Shown: positions 16,653-23,079 of the stretch, in pieces | Position numbering within the stretch: position 1 is the first letter of the stretch | Layout: each line of letters opens with the position of its first letter | Assembly (NCBI GenBank): GCA_045535205.1 | Contig: JAZSLF010000052.1 | Location: 1-44,086, forward strand | Reading direction: 5' to 3' | Source of the DNA: RUG14199 sp045535205 | Lineage (GTDB): Bacteria; Bacillota; Clostridia; Oscillospirales; CAG-272 | DNA length: 44,086 nucleotides | The notes under the pieces: generated by a model | What the model saw: only the letters and a program-made list of their open reading frames with translations | What the model was told of the DNA's origin: nothing | Databases searched by the model: none | Position numbers and translations under genes: made by a program

Positions 16653-16691
16653 CAAAAGATCACCTCTATGGTATAATGTCATAGAGGTGAT
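16649..16691 (+). promoter_or_regulatory. Consensus promoter inside a hairpin that also holds the transposase SD
   Basis: TTGACA (16649-16654, overlapping the repeat end), 17-base spacer, TATAAT (16672-16677). A perfect 12-bp stem ATCACCTCTATG (16659-16670) and CATAGAGGTGAT (16680-16691) encloses the -10 in its loop. The right arm contains AGAGGTGA, the only SD for the ATG at 16697, so readthrough RNA would hide it. Confidence 0.75.
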
Positions 16692-16696
16692 TTTTC

Positions 16697-16891
16697 ATGC
16701 CAAGACATATAAGAGAAAAGAGTGAAACCGGTATATATCATATAATGCTGAGAGGAATAAATCAGCAGCAAATATTTGAAGAAAACGAAGATTACGAGCA
16801 ATTTATTGAAATACTCAAGGAATGCAAAGAGATAAGCAGCTTCGAGATATATGCCTATTGCCTTATGGGAAACCATATAGACTATTTATAA
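16697..16891 (+). pseudogene. Truncated REP-associated (IS200/Y1-type) tyrosine transposase
   Basis: 64 residues. The start MPRHIREKSETGIYHIMLRG and the phrase YCLMGNH are typical of Y1_Tnp/RAYT proteins, which normally run to 120-250 residues. The protein ends right at the catalytic His-hydrophobic-His motif: it reads HID instead of HxH and stops three codons later. The C-terminal half with the catalytic Tyr is gone, so this is a 5' remnant. Its promoter and hairpin are intact. It marks the left edge of the AbiE island. Confidence 0.88.
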
Positions 16892-16943
16892 AGCACCTAC
16901 CAAAAATCTATGGTTTATCGCAACAAACAGCTTGAAATTATAC

Positions 16944-16985
16944 AAGAGCCAATTAGCAACTCCGTTGTTAATTGGCTCTTGTTTT
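16944..16985 (+). terminator. Rho-independent terminator
   Basis: Stem AAGAGCCAATTA (16944-16955) with TAATTGGCTCTT (16969-16980), extended by GCAAC/GTTG, then GTTTTA. It lies between the transposase remnant and the AbiEi gene, so it isolates the toxin-antitoxin operon from upstream transcription. Confidence 0.7.
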
Positions 16986-17101
16986 ACTCTTATTTATAAG
17001 TATATTGAGAATAAATTAAAATCTATTTTTGAAAAAACGACCAAAATACTTGCAGTATTGAGAATATTGTGGTATACTATAATAAATATGGAGGTATACC
17101 T

Positions 17102-17860
17102 ATGGAACAATATATTCAACTGTTGAAAATGGGATGCTTTAGCCGTGAAGATGTTGCCAAGATTACCGGCAATATTCGCACGGCTGATAGTGTTTTGTAT
17201 TCCCACAAAAAGAAGGGTGTCATTGTATCTATTCGGCGCAATCTTTATGCGGCGATTAGCCTTGAGACGAATCAGCCTGTATGTACTCCTTACCAAATTG
17301 CCTCCAGTATTTCGCCCGATTCGTATGTGTCACATCATTCAGCCTTTGAGTATCACGGAATGGCAAATCAGGTGTTTTCTGAAATCTATGTTTCATCAAG
17401 CACAAAATTTAATGACTTTGAATTTGACGGAAAACATTATACGAGAGTTCTTTCAAAAACAAACGAAGGCATAAAGAATGTTGGTAAGGTTCGCGTTACA
17501 GACATAGAGCGAACGATTGTTGATAGCATAAAAGATTTTACAAAAATCGGTGGATTGGAAGAATTACTCCGTTGCCTTTCCATGGTGACTTATGCATCGG
17601 AAAATAAACTGATTAAATATCTCAAAATATATGATAATCAGTTCCTTTGGCAGAAAACCGGATATATTCTTTCCTGCTATCCGAATATGAAACTAAGTGA
17701 GCAATTCTTTGAAACCTGCAAAACAAACAGCCAAAAGAGCGTTCGGTATCTTTACGAAGAACTAAAATTTGAGAATCCTGTATTTTCTAATGAATGGGGC
17801 TTATATATTCCGAACGATATTATGAAGTTGTTGGATGAAGGAGGAGAATCCCTTGTTTAA
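17102..17860 (+). CDS. AbiEi-family antitoxin/transcription regulator (type IV toxin-antitoxin)
   Basis: 252 residues from the ATG at 17102, preceded by GGAGG at 7-base spacing; an upstream in-frame start lacks an SD. The N-terminal winged helix (about 1-55: GCFSREDVAKITG ... GVIVSIRRNLYAAIS) and the 'SYVSHHSAFEYHG' phrase are typical of AbiEi antitoxins, followed by the RVTDIERTIVDSI motif of the C-terminal domain. In AbiE systems this protein represses its own operon and neutralises the nucleotidyltransferase toxin, and the pair can give phage defence by growth arrest or abortive infection. The toxin gene overlaps its end by 8 bases. The gene is inside the repeat-bounded island next to dnaA. 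Confidence 0.88.
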   Translation: MEQYIQLLKMGCFSREDVAKITGNIRTADSVLYSHKKKGVIVSIRRNLYAAISLETNQPVCTPYQIASSISPDSYVSHHSAFEYHGMANQVFSEIYVSSSTKFNDFEFDGKHYTRVLSKTNEGIKNVGKVRVTDIERTIVDSIKDFTKIGGLEELLRCLSMVTYASENKLIKYLKIYDNQFLWQKTGYILSCYPNMKLSEQFFETCKTNSQKSVRYLYEELKFENPVFSNEWGLYIPNDIMKLLDEGGESLV

Positions 17861-18803
17861 ATATACAAAATCCGAACTTGCTGAAAAAGCGAATGAGCTT
17901 AACTTTGTGCGTGATACACTTGAAAAAGTGTTGCGTTTGTCTGAAATATTAAACTATTTGAATACCAACCCTCTGACAAAAGAACACCTTGTTTTAAAGG
18001 GCGGTACGGCAATCAATTTAACGGTTTTTAATTTGCCCAGACTTTCCGTTGATATCGACCTTGATTTTGCTCAGAATCTTTCCCGTGATGATATGATGAG
18101 CACAAGAGAGCGCATCCGCGAAGACATAAAGATCTATATGTCAACACAAGGGTATGCCATCAGTCCGCGAAGCAAAGCATATCACAGCCTGGATTCCTTT
18201 GTTTTTACATACACGAATCTCGGCGGTATGAACGATAACATTAAAATTGAAATCAATTATTCTTTAAGGGCGCATATTTTTGAACCTTCTCTGCGAAAAA
18301 TGTCGGTTCCCGGAGTAAATGCCGATGCTTTAATCAAAACGCTTCCTCCGATGGAGCTTTATGCCGCTAAGATCAACGCACTTATTGGTCGTGCTGCCGC
18401 AAGAGATCTATACGATATTCACAATATGATCAAATTTGGCCTGTTCGATGAGAGCGAACTTCCTCTTCTTCGTAAATGTGTTGTTTTTTACACTGCGATT
18501 TCTCAGGATGAAATTCCGGATGAATACGATTTCAAGCGTTTTAATGCCATCACAAATCGTAAAATCAAAACAGATCTGTTGCCTGTAATTCAAAAAGGAG
18601 AGTTTTTTGAACTAGAAAACGTAAAGATTACAGTCGCTGAGTTTTTAAATGAGTTGTTAGTTCTTGAAGACAACGAACGCAAATTCTTGGATGAATTTAA
18701 GGCGAAAAAATACCATCCCGAACTTCTGTTCAATGACACAGATATTCTGGATAGGATTAAAGAACATCCAATGGCTTTGTGGAAGATTCAAAATAAAGGT
18801 TGA
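17853..18803 (+). CDS. AbiEii/AbiGii-family nucleotidyltransferase toxin
   Basis: 316 residues from the TTG at 17853, chosen because GGAGGAG lies 6 bases upstream; an ATG 18 bases earlier would place that SD inside the gene. Motifs of the DNA-polymerase-beta-like fold are present: LKGGTAINL (Gly-Gly-Thr with downstream Asn) and SVDIDLDF (catalytic acidic pair), then PPMELYAAKINALIGRAAARDLYDI, the typical AbiEii KxxALxxR.xxRDxYD region. AbiEii toxins transfer nucleotides and stop growth. The start codon lies within the end of the antitoxin gene, which suggests translational coupling. A small unknown ORF follows after 15 bases. Confidence 0.9.
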   Translation: MFKYTKSELAEKANELNFVRDTLEKVLRLSEILNYLNTNPLTKEHLVLKGGTAINLTVFNLPRLSVDIDLDFAQNLSRDDMMSTRERIREDIKIYMSTQGYAISPRSKAYHSLDSFVFTYTNLGGMNDNIKIEINYSLRAHIFEPSLRKMSVPGVNADALIKTLPPMELYAAKINALIGRAAARDLYDIHNMIKFGLFDESELPLLRKCVVFYTAISQDEIPDEYDFKRFNAITNRKIKTDLLPVIQKGEFFELENVKITVAEFLNELLVLEDNERKFLDEFKAKKYHPELLFNDTDILDRIKEHPMALWKIQNKG

Positions 18804-18818
18804 GAGGAGGTTGCCATT

Positions 18819-19055
18819 ATGAAGATAATGGAGATTATCGAAAAAGAAACAAAGGGTAAAAGCTATCATACTTACAAATATAGTTATGATACTATTGGTT
18901 TGCCCTCTATCGATTACGATGATGATCCAAATAATATAATGAAATGGAAGGATTCTGGTGAAACAGGTTCCCCAAAGAAGCCGATTGACCTCAAGCCTTT
19001 GGCAGATCAACTGCAATCCGTCGGTGAATCAATCAGGGGACGGTTCCCTGATTGA
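18819..19055 (+). CDS. Small hypothetical ORF truncated by the island repeat
   Basis: 78 residues, not recognised. A strong SD (GAGGAGG) lies 8 bases before the ATG, and the gene is 15 bases after the AbiEii gene, so it looks translated. The sequence is polar with an acidic DYDDDP stretch. The last nine residues and the TGA stop are supplied by repeat copy 2, so the original C-terminus has been replaced. It may be a third gene of the toxin operon or the 5' part of an unrelated gene. Confidence 0.5.
   Translation: MKIMEIIEKETKGKSYHTYKYSYDTIGLPSIDYDDDPNNIMKWKDSGETGSPKKPIDLKPLADQLQSVGESIRGRFPD
19029..19055. repeat. 27-bp palindromic island repeat, copy 2 (direct)
   Basis: Base-for-base identical to 16626-16652 and in the same orientation. 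It supplies the stop codon of the small ORF. Confidence 0.9.
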
Positions 19056-19082
19056 TTTTAAAAGAGAGGACGGTGATAGTAA

Positions 19083-19355
19083 ATGAGTAAACACATTGAT
19101 TTTAAAAACAGAGACAGGTTTATTCAGCTTGGTATTGCAATTGCGGCATTACGTAAAATGCGTGGAATGTCACAGGAACAGCTTGCAGAAAAATCAAATG
19201 TCAGTCGTTCTCATATAAGTGCAATAGAAGCACCGGGTCTTGTCCGTACCTTTTTTCTTGACGTATTTTTTTATATTGCAGACGCTTTGTAAATAGATCC
19301 TGCAGATCTTATAAATGCTGCTGTTTTTCCAGATAATATCATTGAAAACAAGTAA
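19083..19355 (+). pseudogene. XRE-family helix-turn-helix regulator interrupted by an in-frame stop
   Basis: The first 69 codons encode a normal XRE HTH (RKMRGMSQEQLAEKSNVSRSHISAIEA) followed by a typical tail ending IADAL. Then comes TAA (19290-19292), but the same frame continues with 20 sensible residues beginning IDPADLINA and ends at TAA 19353-19355. In intact relatives the phrase 'IADAL-x-xDPADLI' runs through, so this looks like a single nonsense mutation. The DNA-binding part could still be made. An SD (GAGAGGA) lies upstream. A good terminator follows. Confidence 0.8.
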
Positions 19356-19357
19356 TT

Positions 19358-19384
19358 TTCCCCGAAAAATCGGGGAATTTTTTA
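19358..19384 (+). terminator. Rho-independent terminator
   Basis: TTCCCCG (19358-19364), loop AAAAAT, CGGGGAA (19371-19377), then a run of T. It ends the XRE gene and the island transcripts before dnaA. Confidence 0.85.
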
Positions 19385-19406
19385 TTATTCTTCATTTTTC
19401 AATCAG

Positions 19407-19433
19407 TCAATCAGGGAACCGTCCCCTGATTGA
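19407..19433. repeat. 27-bp palindromic island repeat, copy 3 (inverted)
   Basis: Exact reverse complement of copies 1 and 2. A partial duplicate (CAATCAG) lies just before it at 19400-19406. It marks the right edge of the island. Confidence 0.9.
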
Positions 19434-19476
19434 GATGAAAACTTAATATTTTTTTTAAAAGACCCCTTTTTTATCC

Positions 19477-19520
19477 TTGCATTTACTTTTAATATATGTT
19501 ATACTAATATAAATTAGTAT
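19477..19520 (+). promoter_or_regulatory. dnaA promoter with overlapping palindrome
   Basis: TTGCAT (19477-19482), 17-base spacer, TATACT (19500-19505). ATACTAAT (19501-19508) and ATTAGTAT (19513-19520) form a perfect inverted repeat over the -10 and start-site region, a plausible operator. No TTTTNNACA box is seen here, so DnaA autoregulation by such boxes is not evident. Confidence 0.6.
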
Positions 19521-19559
19521 AATTATAATTATATAATATATAGGAGGAAGGAGCAAAGA

Positions 19560-20990
19560 ATGGCGGAAAGAAACATATACGTTATATTTCAGCTCGTTAT
19601 GGAGCGTATACAAGAAGATAATGCAATAACCTCGGCCGCATTCAAGCTGTGGTTTGAAAACTGCGGAATTTTAGATATAAAAGACGAAGAAGAGCTTGTT
19701 ATTCTTACTGTTGAAAACGAAATAAAGCGTAAATCCATACTTTCTCATTACAAAGAGATACTCAGCGAATATTTCAGAAAAGAGCTTGGCTATCTTCCTG
19801 AAATCGAAATAGAGATAGACACGAGTTTCGTACCCAAAAAATTAAAGGGTGAAGGTGAGGAGGGTGTATTTGATTTTTCAAAGCCCGACGTATTTGAAAG
19901 AATAAAAGAGCAATACGAAAAAAATAAAACAAAAAGAGAACAGAATGACGGCTATCTGAAGCATGAAATGCTGTTCAAAAGAAATAACGACTACACCTTT
20001 AAAAATTTCGTAGTGGGTTCATCAAATACATTTGCGTACTCTGCCGCCAAGGCTATTGCCGAAAAAGCACCGCAGGAATTTAATCCTTTCTTTATATACG
20101 GTCCTTCGGGTATCGGAAAAACCCATCTGATGTATGCAATTGCCAACAGAACTCTTGATCTTTATCCCGAAAAAGTAATACTTTACGTAAAGGGTGAAGA
20201 ATTTACAAATACTCTTATAGAGAGTATCAAAGAAGGAACAATGACCCATTTCAGACAGAAGTACAGAAATGTTGACGTACTTCTTGTAGATGACATTCAG
20301 TTTATTGCAGGTAAGGTATCCTCACAGGAGGAATTTTTCCATACCTTTGACGTTCTCTATGAAAATCACAAGCAGATAATAATGACATCGGATAAGCATC
20401 CGTCAGAGCTTGAGGCACTTGCAAAGAGACTTTCCTCAAGATTTCAAAGCGGACTTGTTGCGGATATTGAGCCTCCGGATTTTGAGCTTCGTCTTGCCAT
20501 ACTCAGAAAGAAGGCACAGAACTCAGGTCTTTGGCTTTCCGATGAGATACTTGAATTTCTTGCGGATAAGCTTCACTCCAACATAAGAGAGATAGAGGGA
20601 GTAATAAAGAAGCTGAGTGCTCTTAACTTTTTAAGCGGCATACAGGTCGATATGAAAATAGTAAGAGACATAGTAAAGGAATTTATAAGTGACGAGGATT
20701 CCGAAAAAAATCTTATCGATAAGATAATAAAAGAGACCTCCGAAAAGTTTGAGGTTCCCGTTGAAGAAATAATCGGAAGAAAAAGAGATAAGCACATACA
20801 GACAGCAAGAAACGTTTCAATGTACATAATCAGAGAGCTTACGGAATTTTCACTTCCCGAAATAGGTATGCTCTATCAGAGAAAGCATACGACGGTAAGC
20901 TCCAATATAGATACTGTAAAAAGGCTTCTCGATACTGACGTGTTCCTTGAAAAGAAGGTAGAGGAAATAATCAAGTCAGTCCGTATGTAG
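19560..20990 (+). CDS. dnaA: Chromosomal replication initiator DnaA
   Basis: 476 residues with all four domains: DnaA_N (1-85), a short linker (86-140), the AAA+ core (about 141-350; Walker A GPSGIGKTHL with Lys187, Walker B LLVDDIQF with Asp244-Asp245) and the C-terminal helix-turn-helix domain IV (about 385-476). The DnaA signature is unusual: RKHTTV (441-446) instead of RDHTTV, and QTARN (414-418) where many have RPRQ, although the minor-groove Arg (Arg417) is kept. AGGAGGAAGGAG precedes the ATG. It lies directly upstream of the origin and dnaN, the standard Bacillota arrangement. Confidence 0.98.
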   Translation: MAERNIYVIFQLVMERIQEDNAITSAAFKLWFENCGILDIKDEEELVILTVENEIKRKSILSHYKEILSEYFRKELGYLPEIEIEIDTSFVPKKLKGEGEEGVFDFSKPDVFERIKEQYEKNKTKREQNDGYLKHEMLFKRNNDYTFKNFVVGSSNTFAYSAAKAIAEKAPQEFNPFFIYGPSGIGKTHLMYAIANRTLDLYPEKVILYVKGEEFTNTLIESIKEGTMTHFRQKYRNVDVLLVDDIQFIAGKVSSQEEFFHTFDVLYENHKQIIMTSDKHPSELEALAKRLSSRFQSGLVADIEPPDFELRLAILRKKAQNSGLWLSDEILEFLADKLHSNIREIEGVIKKLSALNFLSGIQVDMKIVRDIVKEFISDEDSEKNLIDKIIKETSEKFEVPVEEIIGRKRDKHIQTARNVSMYIIRELTEFSLPEIGMLYQRKHTTVSSNIDTVKRLLDTDVFLEKKVEEIIKSVRM

Positions 20991-21019
20991 CTTTATATAA
21001 GCTGTTCAAAAGAAAATGA

Positions 21020-21063
21020 GTTTTCTACAGGTTTTGATAAGACGAAGAAAACCTGTAGAAAAC
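21020..21063. repeat. Perfect 16-bp inverted repeat carrying two TTTTCTACA boxes
   Basis: GTTTTCTACAGGTTTT (21020-21035) is exactly repeated in reverse complement at 21048-21063, with a 12-base spacer. It is 29 bases after the dnaA stop. It could be the dnaA terminator (no clear T-run follows) or a head-to-head pair of DnaA sites. Confidence 0.7.
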
Positions 21064-21390
21064 CCGACCAAAAGCTTCCAAAAACAAATTAAGTTTCCGT
21101 TTGCCGTATGGCACGAAGGGCTGTATATATCATTTTAAGTTCAAATTCAAAAGTCTTGAAAACGGTCTTTTTTCACCCTTAAAATTGTGAAAAGATCAAA
21201 ACTTTTCTACATTTGGCATTTTGTTCAAAAGTGAAAAAATCAAAAAATACGAAAAAAAGCGTTTTTTTCACAAAGCTTAAAAAGATAAACACAGCTTTTG
21301 AACAGGCTATTTTATATGTTTTGAACAGGCTGTTTTAAGCTGAAAGGCTTGTCCCGTAAGGCTTTGGACCACTTTTGAACAGTTTCTTCA

Positions 21391-21415
21391 GCCCCTACTA
21401 CTATTACTATATCTA
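21391..21415. promoter_or_regulatory. GC cluster and DnaA-trio-like tract
   Basis: GCCCC (21391-21395) leads into the triplets CTA CTA CTA TTA CTA TAT CTA (21395-21415). The complementary strand therefore reads 3'-GAT GAT GAT AAT GAT, the form of the DnaA-trio of Bacillus. It begins 9 bases after the TTTTGAACA at 21373-21381 and runs into an AT-rich stretch. Confidence 0.65.
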
Positions 21416-21524
21416 TTCATATACATTATATCTATTTATGTATATGGCAAAAACGGTCATTTTTGCATTTTCAAAGAAAAAATTCCATATAGATAAACAA
21501 AGAAAGCCTTGAAAGGAGTTACTT

Positions 21525-22676
21525 ATGAACTTCGTATTTGATAAAGAAAAATTGCTTGCGGCACTTATTCCCGCAGCTGCGGTAACGCCCAACAGAAACA
21601 CAAACTACATTCTTGAATGTGTACTTTTTGAATATCCCTCAGACGTTGAGGGTAAATGCAGACTTACTGCATACGACATGGAAAAGGGTATGAGAATATA
21701 CGTTGACTGCGAAAGCTCTTCCGAAGGCAGCTTTGCCGTAAATTCCCAGAATATTCTTCAAATAGTAAGAAGTATGCCCGACGGCGACATTTCCATTGAA
21801 ATTGACGAAAGAAGCAGAGCCAAGATCTCAAGCGGAAGTGCTTCCTTTGAAATTGCGGCGGCAAACGGTGCAAACTATCCTGCACTTCCTCTGCTTGCAG
21901 GCGACAAGAATTATAAGATGCCTCAGCATATTTTCAGAAGTCTTATAAACAGAACTCTCTTTGCAGTAGCTCAGGCTGATATGGGAAAAGCATTCTCCGG
22001 CGTTTTCTTTTCAATTGAAAACGGAGAGCTTATCTGTGTAGGCTGTGACAGAAATATGCTTGCAGTTTCAGAATATAAGCTTGACGGAGAAGAAATTATA
22101 GATTTCGATTTTATCATTCCCGCAAAGATACTTTCCGATATAATGAGAAGCGTCAAGGATTCCGAAGATGAAATAGAAATTTCCGTTGCAAGAAAGCACG
22201 TTATTTTCAGATTTAACGGTTCCGTATATTTCTCACGTCTCATTGACGATGAATATTTCAATTATAAAAAGATACTTGCTCTCGGCGGTAATTCCCACGT
22301 TTACGTAAACTGCGGCGATCTTCGTTATGCAGTTGAAAGAGCGTCTATCGTAACCGAGGATAAGTTAGGCGGTAAAAATAAAAATTCTCTCATAATCAAT
22401 TATAAAGAAGACGTTGTTGAAATTTCCGCAAGCTCCGCAAACGGAAGCATTTACGATGAGCTTCCCGCCGCAACTGACGGACTTGAAAACAGCATTACAT
22501 TCAAATATAACTGCCGTTACATTTTAGGTGTTCTCAGAGCCTGTGAGAATACAAATACGGTATGTATAAATCTCGGCGGTCCTACATCGGGAACCAAGGT
22601 TACAAACGGTGACTCCGATTCAACGGATCCCGTAAAATATACCTTCTACGTAATGCCTAAGAGTAATCAAAAATAA
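21525..22676 (+). CDS. dnaN: DNA polymerase III beta subunit (sliding clamp)
   Basis: 383 residues, three-domain clamp fold of normal length. The start MNFVFDKEKLLAALIPAAAV, the KGMRIYVDCESS segment and the final TFYVMPKSNQK are typical of clostridial clamps. It forms the ring that tethers replicative polymerase. GAAAGGAG precedes the ATG. It is the first gene after the origin. The gene that normally follows (S4-domain yaaA, then recF) is absent; remB comes next. Confidence 0.97.
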   Translation: MNFVFDKEKLLAALIPAAAVTPNRNTNYILECVLFEYPSDVEGKCRLTAYDMEKGMRIYVDCESSSEGSFAVNSQNILQIVRSMPDGDISIEIDERSRAKISSGSASFEIAAANGANYPALPLLAGDKNYKMPQHIFRSLINRTLFAVAQADMGKAFSGVFFSIENGELICVGCDRNMLAVSEYKLDGEEIIDFDFIIPAKILSDIMRSVKDSEDEIEISVARKHVIFRFNGSVYFSRLIDDEYFNYKKILALGGNSHVYVNCGDLRYAVERASIVTEDKLGGKNKNSLIINYKEDVVEISASSANGSIYDELPAATDGLENSITFKYNCRYILGVLRACENTNTVCINLGGPTSGTKVTNGDSDSTDPVKYTFYVMPKSNQK

Positions 22677-22724
22677 TAATAAAGAAAATTTCGCAGAATA
22701 GATTTTTAAAAGACAAAAGAAGAA

Positions 22725-22802
22725 GATTTTTGCTTGCGGCAAAAATCCACCTTTTCTCTTCTCTTTTCTCTCTTCTCTCTTCTCTGCGAAACGGAGTTTC
22801 GC
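22725..22802. repeat. Hairpin, pyrimidine tract, hairpin between dnaN and remB
   Basis: GATTTTTGC (22725-22733) pairs with GCAAAAATC (22739-22747). A 38-base, almost purely C/T tract built from repeated TCTCT units follows (22748-22785). Then GCGAAAC (22786-22792) pairs with GTTTCGC (22796-22802). The remB SD (GGAG, 22793-22796) falls in the loop of the second hairpin, which may affect its translation. Confidence 0.7.
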
Positions 22803-22804
22803 CT

Positions 22805-23059
22805 ATGTATTTACATTTAGGTGCTGACGTAATAGTCAGAAAAAGCGACGTTGTGGGAATATTCGAGCTTGACGGCAAGATAACTCCCAAGGTAACTGCA
22901 ACCTATCTTAAAAATGCAGAAAAAAAGGGCAGGGTGCAAAGTGTTGGCTTTGACCTTCCGAAATCTTTTGTAATAGTAAAAAACAATGACGGAGAAAGAG
23001 TGTATTTTTCGCCTATTGCGGTATCATCTCTTCTCAAAAGGTGCGAATTGCCTTTTTAA
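22805..23059 (+). CDS. remB: RemB-like extracellular matrix regulator (DUF370)
   Basis: 84 residues from the ATG at 22805; the open frame upstream runs through the C/T tract and is not credible. The start MYLHLGADVIVRKSDVVGIFELD is the DUF370/RemB hallmark. In Bacillus the equivalent gene (yaaB) sits between recF and gyrB, and here too it is directly before gyrB. RemA/RemB proteins are linked to DNA binding and biofilm-matrix gene control; function in this organism is inferred only from family. Confidence 0.88.
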   Translation: MYLHLGADVIVRKSDVVGIFELDGKITPKVTATYLKNAEKKGRVQSVGFDLPKSFVIVKNNDGERVYFSPIAVSSLLKRCELPF

Positions 23060-23079
23060 TTTCAGGAGGAAAATGAAAA

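Larger units (their letters stand above)
20991..21524. other. oriC: Replication origin (oriC) between dnaA and dnaN
   Basis: 534 bases without a gene. No TTATCCACA is present. TTTTGAACA occurs five times: minus strand 21003-21011 and 21222-21230; plus strand 21296-21304, 21319-21327 and 21373-21381. TTTTCTACA occurs three times: plus 21021-21029 and 21203-21211; minus 21054-21062. One TTTTTCACA is at 21264-21272. All fit TTTTNNACA, and the canonical box differs by an A at position 3 plus the two middle bases. The right end is very AT-rich (21410-21460), as expected for an unwinding element. The position between dnaA and dnaN matches the known unwinding region of Bacillus. Confidence 0.8.

Noticed and set aside
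17069..17101. Upstream start for the AbiEi gene
   Set aside because: No SD; the ATG at 17102 has GGAGG at good spacing.
19471..19479. TTATCCTTG upstream of dnaA as a canonical DnaA box
   Set aside because: Matches TTATCCACA only in the first six bases and stands alone; it overlaps the -35 region.
22730..22804. Long N-terminal extension of RemB through the pyrimidine tract
   Set aside because: Family members start at MYLHLGAD; the extension is low-complexity Ser/Leu from the TCTCT repeats.
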